Assembly (NCBI RefSeq): GCF_011075055.1
Contig: NC_058144.1
Location: forward strand, 15,987,807 to 16,051,806
Direction: 5' to 3'
Source of the DNA: Mangifera indica
Taxonomy: Eukaryota > Streptophyta > Magnoliopsida > Sapindales > Anacardiaceae
DNA: 64,000 nt
Made by a program: the position numbers and the translations under genes. How positions within the stretch are numbered: position 1 is the first letter of the stretch; the number at the start of each line of letters is the position of its first letter. Under the pieces are notes generated by a model. It saw only the letters and a program-made list of their open reading frames with translations, ran no database searches and was not told where the DNA came from. This document shows, piece by piece, positions 59,349 to 64,000 of this stretch.

Positions 59349-60882
59349 ACAACGCAATGGAATTAAAATTTTATAAAAACAAACAATCCCAAAACTCTGA
59401 CCAAGATACTCATTTTAAAACATATTTATCATGAATATACAAAGCACTTATAGAGTGTTTTAGGGTTTATACTTGCGTAGGTGACTCCTCTAAGTCTTCA
59501 CGTGGCAAAGAAACAAATGTTATCCAACCTTCGTGAGGTGGTGCCCTAGTATTCATGAAGAGCATGAACATAAAAGGTTGTCTAGGAAGAAGGCTATTAG
59601 GGCTCCTATGTGTTAGACAGGAATGTGTTCTCGGGAGGAAGAGAAAAATTCAAAAAACCTAGCGGCTATGGTTTTTGAATTATGTTTATGTTTTTTTGTG
59701 AGATGGTACACTTTTGACACAAAGAAAACACACACACACACACATATATATATGCACAGGAATCCTAATTTAATTAGGATTCTAACTAACCATGCTAAAG
59801 TAACATGAATGATGTGTCACCCATAAATTTCTTCATTTTCATAAGTGGCACACTTGGTGCTGCTTATGCAATTCTCCAAGCATGCACGGCTTGGATAATA
59901 CATGTCAAATCATGACATGCTTCCTTGGAGTAAGGTACAACCATGCAATGTATGCATGGCCAGCATCAACACTACCAAGTACAAGCATAGTCAAACTGAA
60001 TCTCTCAACCCAATGGAAAAACCTAATCCATTCTTATCTTTCTCTCTTTCCCTAAACATCAGGATTGTCATCAAATGATCATCGCCTCTAGGTTTGAATC
60101 AATCCTATATGTGTATGACCTATAAGTTTTTTATTGAACTGGTAATGTCTAAATTCAGGTTGAATTCAAACATAGACCAAAATTGGCCTCTAGTAAAGTG
60201 TCATGGCCACCTAGACGACAGAGTGTCATCGGATATCTTTTAAGCTTTTACAACCTCACAGTTATGTTAATTTAATACTTTCATCAACCAATATCTCTTG
60301 AGGTTCAGATATAAAATTCTATTTATCTCAGTAGTTCCTCAATATGAACTGATACACATTAATAACTTATACAAATTAGGCTACAATTTTATCCCACTAT
60401 GACCACAAATTCAAGTAGGCATGAATGTTATTTAGTATTCTAGTAAGGTCCATAGATACTGGAGTAACCATTCATATAGATAACTGTAGTAAGGTCAGTC
60501 TAATGAACATATCTATAACATACACCCATGTGTTATACCAAGTTGTCTACGAACAGTTTCAACATGGGAGAACTGTTGTCACCTTTTGATGAGGTCGCTC
60601 AATATTATAATAATCCCATAATCATTACATGTATCCTTTTTCATTGTAATGTTGAGATTACAAAAATTTTTAGAAGGATCATTTAATGTGTGCATAAGGT
60701 TCTCAAGATCAGTTGTCTGATTCCCTTGTCATAGTTCTACCATTCTAAGGGCATGTTATTTGCATAATCATATAAAAAGACACATATATGAATTGAATAA
60801 AAACAAATCTTTTATTAATTGAAGAAATAGAATTACATCTACAAATATCAAATCAATTGGTTCTAGGGCACTTACCCTAACA
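59349..60882 (-). mobile_element. Complete copia LTR of about 1.5 kb, minus orientation (copy B)
   Basis: Outer end, read on the minus strand, is TGTTAGGGTAAGTGCCCTAG; the inner end meets the leader at about 59349. It aligns with copy A (18041-19823) over most of its length, including the near-palindrome aatcctaatttaattaggatt at 59761. A CA/TA microsatellite lies at 59729-59757. The next pentamer on the right is tgaca. No coding capacity. Confidence 0.75.
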
Positions 60883-61599
60883 TGACACATATTAGCACAC
60901 ATGCATAGTTCTCATGTAAACATACATAGTTAGTATTTCACAAAAAAACACTTGCATGGCTGACATCACATGTGTGTGCCAACTAGTGTGGCAGAAGATT
61001 GCACAGTAGGCACCACATATGTGTGCCAACCAGTATGAATTTTACTCATAATGTCAATCGATATCATGCATTTGCATGGTCAACACCAACCCACCAAGTA
61101 TAGGGTTGGCATATTAAAGTGAATGGTTATGCAATTAGTCAAAACATAGTCAACTGGGTCCTTGCAGTCCTAATAGACAAACCTAATCCATTCATAATCT
61201 CTTTCTCAACCATAAACACTAGGATTGTCAACAAATAATCCATACCTCTGAGTTCAATTCAACCCCTTTATGCGAATGACCTAAAAGCTCTCTATTAAAC
61301 TATTAGGGTTTAGATTTGGATTGAATCGAGACACAGACCAAGATTGGCCTTTAGCAAAGCACCATGGCTACTAAAACGATAGAGTGTTATGGACATCTCT
61401 TAAGTTTTTGCAACATCATAGTTACGTGTAATTCAATCTTTTTGTCAACCAATATCTCTCTAGGCTGAGACATAGAAGTGTGTCTATCACAATGGTTTAT
61501 TAGTATCAACTAATATACATTAATTACTAACACAAATTAGGATACAACATTATCTTATTATGGTCATAAATTCAAGTAGTCATAGATGTCATTCAGTAT
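60883..61599 (-). mobile_element. Internal fragment of another copia LTR (copy C)
   Basis: 61225-61595 aligns with 60090-60440 of copy B in the same orientation (gacctaaaagctctctatt, agaccaagattggcctttagcaaag, caatatctctctagg). It lacks both LTR ends. Copy B directly adjoins it on the left and a gypsy LTR cuts it on the right, so it is probably the older target of both. Confidence 0.65.
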
Positions 61600-62445
61600 T
61601 GATTTGAACCATGAAAGACCAAGAACATGTGAACCAATAATGAAGAACTATGACAAGAGTATAGTAGGTTGGATTGCATTAAGAACAATGAAGACACAAG
61701 CTAAAGGTAAGAAGCGTGATGTGGCAATCAAGAATGACATGGAGAGCATCAAACACATGGGAAATGATATGGCACATCCTTAGTGACGTTTTTAATTGTT
61801 AACATATGAAATAGAAAGTAAGAGAATTTAATTAAAGTTCAGTTTCCTAGTATTTCTAGTTTTCTAGTTGTTGAGAAGTTTTATTTGTTTTAATAGTCTT
61901 AGTTTTATTTTCTTTCGGAATTATAATTACATTAGGATTATTATTTAAGAATATTATTATCTTATATAGATTGTTATTATCCTTAAGATTAGGATTGTTA
62001 TTATCCTATAGATTATGTTTGTTATTATCCTATCTAGACTAAGACTATAAATAATCATGTAACCCTAGGATAGAGCATACACAATGGCTTAATGAAATTA
62101 TGAGATCTTTTGTCTTGGTTATTTTGAGAACTCATGAATTTATCAAGAATATTTTCTTGTAATGTTCAAATATGACTTATTACTCTCTTTCTTATCTATT
62201 CTAGAATGTGGAGTCAACTTATACCTGTGGTTCATGTCAATTATAGATATTGGATCAATGATTTTTTATACCTTTGGATGGTTATCTATAATCACTGGAT
62301 CAAAGTTTTTTTATTTTCTATTCGTGTCAATTATAGGCATTGGGTCAAAATTTTCTTTAATTTGAAATTTGATTTAGCTTTTTTGGGTTCCTAGCTTCCT
62401 TGCTTGTGTGTTGCATCTCATAGTTCATTTGTGAGGTTTGCATCA
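61600..62445 (+). mobile_element. Gypsy LTR 1
   Basis: Direct repeat of 62721-63598, about 89 percent identical in the first 126 bases by eye. Ends ...ggtttgcatca followed by a primer-binding site. Its first 180 bases are open in the same frame as LTR 2. Confidence 0.85.
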
Positions 62446-62720
62446 ATTTGGTATTAGAGTTTGGCCCTAAATCAGAAAAAAAAGGAAAAAAATGAAATTA
62501 AAAAAAGAGAAATTATCAAAATTAAAAAAACCAATTTAAAGTGTGCAAACATAAGTGATTGAGTGATATTTTTATTTTTTAGAGAGTGAAGCATGTGAAA
62601 GAGTGTATTAGATCCTTTCTAACATATTTTGTAGGTTACAATTCTGTCATCAAGCCAAAATAAAAGTTCCACTAAAAGTGACGATTTGAGAACAAATCAT
62701 TTTAAAGAGAGGCGGAATGG
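62446..62720 (+). mobile_element. Deleted internal region of a gypsy element (275 bp)
   Basis: Holds only the primer-binding site, an A-rich leader (62475-62560), the last codons of pol (DDLRTNHFKERRN) and a polypurine tract, aaagagaggcggaat, at 62704-62718. Gag and nearly all of pol have been lost. Confidence 0.8.
62449..62461 (+). other. Primer-binding site after LTR 1
   Basis: TGGTATTAGAGTT, a two-base variant of the initiator-Met complement, three bases after the LTR end. Confidence 0.75.
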
Positions 62721-62916
62721 TGTGATTCATAGAAGACCAAGAACATGTGAACTAATAATGAAGGACTATGACAAGAGTGTTATAGGCTGGATAGCATTGA
62801 GAACATTGAAGACACAAGTTAAAGATAAGAAGCATGATGTGACAATCAAGAATGACATGACAAATGACGTGGAGATCATCAAACACATGGGAAATGATAT
62901 GGCACATCCTCGGTAA
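62686..62916 (+). pseudogene. Gypsy pol C-terminal tail running from the internal region into LTR 2
   Basis: An open frame begins LRTNHFKERRN in the internal region, crosses the polypurine tract and continues about 65 codons into the LTR (RRPRTCELIMKDYDKS, GWIALRTLKTQ, ending HMGNDMAHPR). The same frame in LTR 1 is open over 61600-61783 with the same residues at most positions. The first part matches the conserved end of gypsy pol (usually D-L-R-T-N-x-F-x-E-x-G). Confidence 0.65.
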
Positions 62917-63598
62917 CGTTTTTACTTGTTAAAATATGAAATGGAAACTTGATTAGGCAAAATTTCATGTGAAGAAAACAAGAGAATTGATTGAAGTTCA
63001 GTTTCTTAGTATTTCTAGTTTTCTAATTGTTGAGGAGTTTTATTTGTTTTAGGAGTCTGAGTTTTATTTGTTTTAGTTTTATTTTCTTTTGGAATTATAA
63101 TTATATTAGGATTATCATTTAAGATTATTATTATCTTATTTAGATTGTTGTTATCCTTAAGATTAGGATTGTTATTATCCTATTTAAACTAAGGCTATAA
63201 ATAATCATGTAACCCTGGGATAGAGCATACACAATGGCTTAATGAAATTATGAGATTTTTTATCTTGGTTCTTTTGAGAACTCATGAATTTATTAAAAAA
63301 ATTTTCTTGTGATGTTCAAATATGACTTATCATTCTCTTTCTTATCTATTCTAGAGTGTGGTGTCAACTTATACCTTTGGTTCATGTTAATTATAGACAT
63401 CGGATCAATGTTTTTTAATACCTTTGGTTCATGGTTATCTAAAATTATTGGGTCAAGGTTTTTATATTTTTGATTCATGTCAATTATAGGCATTGGTTCA
63501 AGGTTTTCTTTAATTTGAAATCTGATTTAGTTTTTTTGGGTTCTTAGCTTCCTTGCTTGCGTGTAGCATCTCATAGTTCATTTGTGAGGTTCACATCA
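62721..63598 (+). mobile_element. Gypsy LTR 2
   Basis: Begins TGTGATTCATAGAAGACC right after the polypurine tract and ends ...ggttcacatca. Length 878 bp. Confidence 0.85.
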
Positions 63599-63600
63599 AT

Positions 63601-63613
63601 TGGTATTAGAGCT
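63601..63613 (+). other. Primer-binding site after LTR 2
   Basis: TGGTATTAGAGCT, one change from the initiator-Met complement. Its presence shows that LTR 2 also acts as, or was once, a 5' LTR. Confidence 0.8.
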
Positions 63614-64000
63614 CGGCCTTAAATCAAAAAAAAAAAGGAAATAAAAAATAAATAAAGAGAAATAAATGAAATTAAAATAAAACAATTTAAAGTATGCAAA
63701 CATGAGTGATTTTTTTTTGAAGAGTAAATGACGCGAACCTTGACGATTTGACACAAGACCCAACGCTTAAGAAGATATTTTTCCCAAGACTAAATTGGTT
63801 TTGTCACTGAATGACCCTTGACCTGAATCGATATGGAATTGAACGAACCTTAGAATCGTAATGGTGAACGCCACAAGACCAAAGCTTGATAAGTTCAAAG
63901 GTTTGATAGTTCAAGAGTAAGCAAAATTATGCATGTCGGCAAAAGATCCATTCATCAAGAAAATGTGAGTTTGTATAGTATAATGCCAACTTAACCCTAA
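63614..64000 (+). other. Gypsy leader after LTR 2, continuing beyond the window
   Basis: A-rich leader like that after LTR 1 (taaatcaaaaaaaaaaaggaa), then sequence with no readable protein to the window end. Gag would be expected further right. Confidence 0.6.

Overview
This window looks like nuclear DNA from a flowering plant, most likely a eudicot. It is strongly AT-rich and built almost entirely of decayed retrotransposons with plant-type signatures: Ty1/copia and Ty3/gypsy polyproteins, primer-binding sites resembling the initiator-Met tRNA complement, a plant LINE with DUF4283-like ORF1 and a zf-RVT-like tail, CACTA-like ends and hAT-like MITEs. I see no intact host gene, no rRNA or tRNA gene and no CRISPR array. 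Every sizeable protein match is broken by stops or frameshifts, so the coding entries are pseudogenes. The species cannot be named from the sequence.

Layout. 1-8 kb: a ~3.8 kb CACTA-like element (1027-4821), then a 5' copia fragment (6557-8027). 8-15 kb: an LTR in minus orientation, two different minus-strand copia pol fragments, then an LTR of the same family in plus orientation followed by a plus-strand copia gag-to-integrase fragment. 15-18 kb: the 5' half of a minus-strand gypsy element with its primer-binding site and LTR. 18-20 kb: a long copia LTR. 21-22 kb: a minus-strand copia LTR with gag start. 24-27.3 kb: the 3' part of a LINE carrying a hAT-like MITE and ending in poly-A. 27.4-30 kb: copia gag (minus) against a gypsy gag-protease (plus). 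30-31 kb: a 101-bp CACTA-ended miniature and a 191-bp triplicate repeat. 31.6-35.4 kb: a copia IN-RT-RNase H pseudogene with a well preserved 3' LTR. 35.4-42 kb: the only block not dominated by retroelements. It holds a MITE, a striking 1.9 kb foldback element and a few exon-like stretches. 42.4-49.8 kb: a nearly full-length gypsy element inserted in the gag of a copia element. 50-54.5 kb: a second LINE with a recent 375-bp tandem duplication in its RT. 54.5-61.6 kb: nested copies of one copia family with ~1.5 kb LTRs. 61.6-64 kb: two direct gypsy LTRs around only 275 bp of internal DNA, the second again followed by a primer-binding site.

The genes do not form a pathway; what can be read is insertion history: transposons inside transposons, internal deletions, local tandem duplications and inversions. 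The most unusual structures are the foldback element with its GTTGGCG-type palindromes, the GC-rich CACTA miniature, the pol reading frames that run into the LTR, and the LTR-internal-LTR-PBS arrangement at the right edge. I found no convincing new biochemical system.
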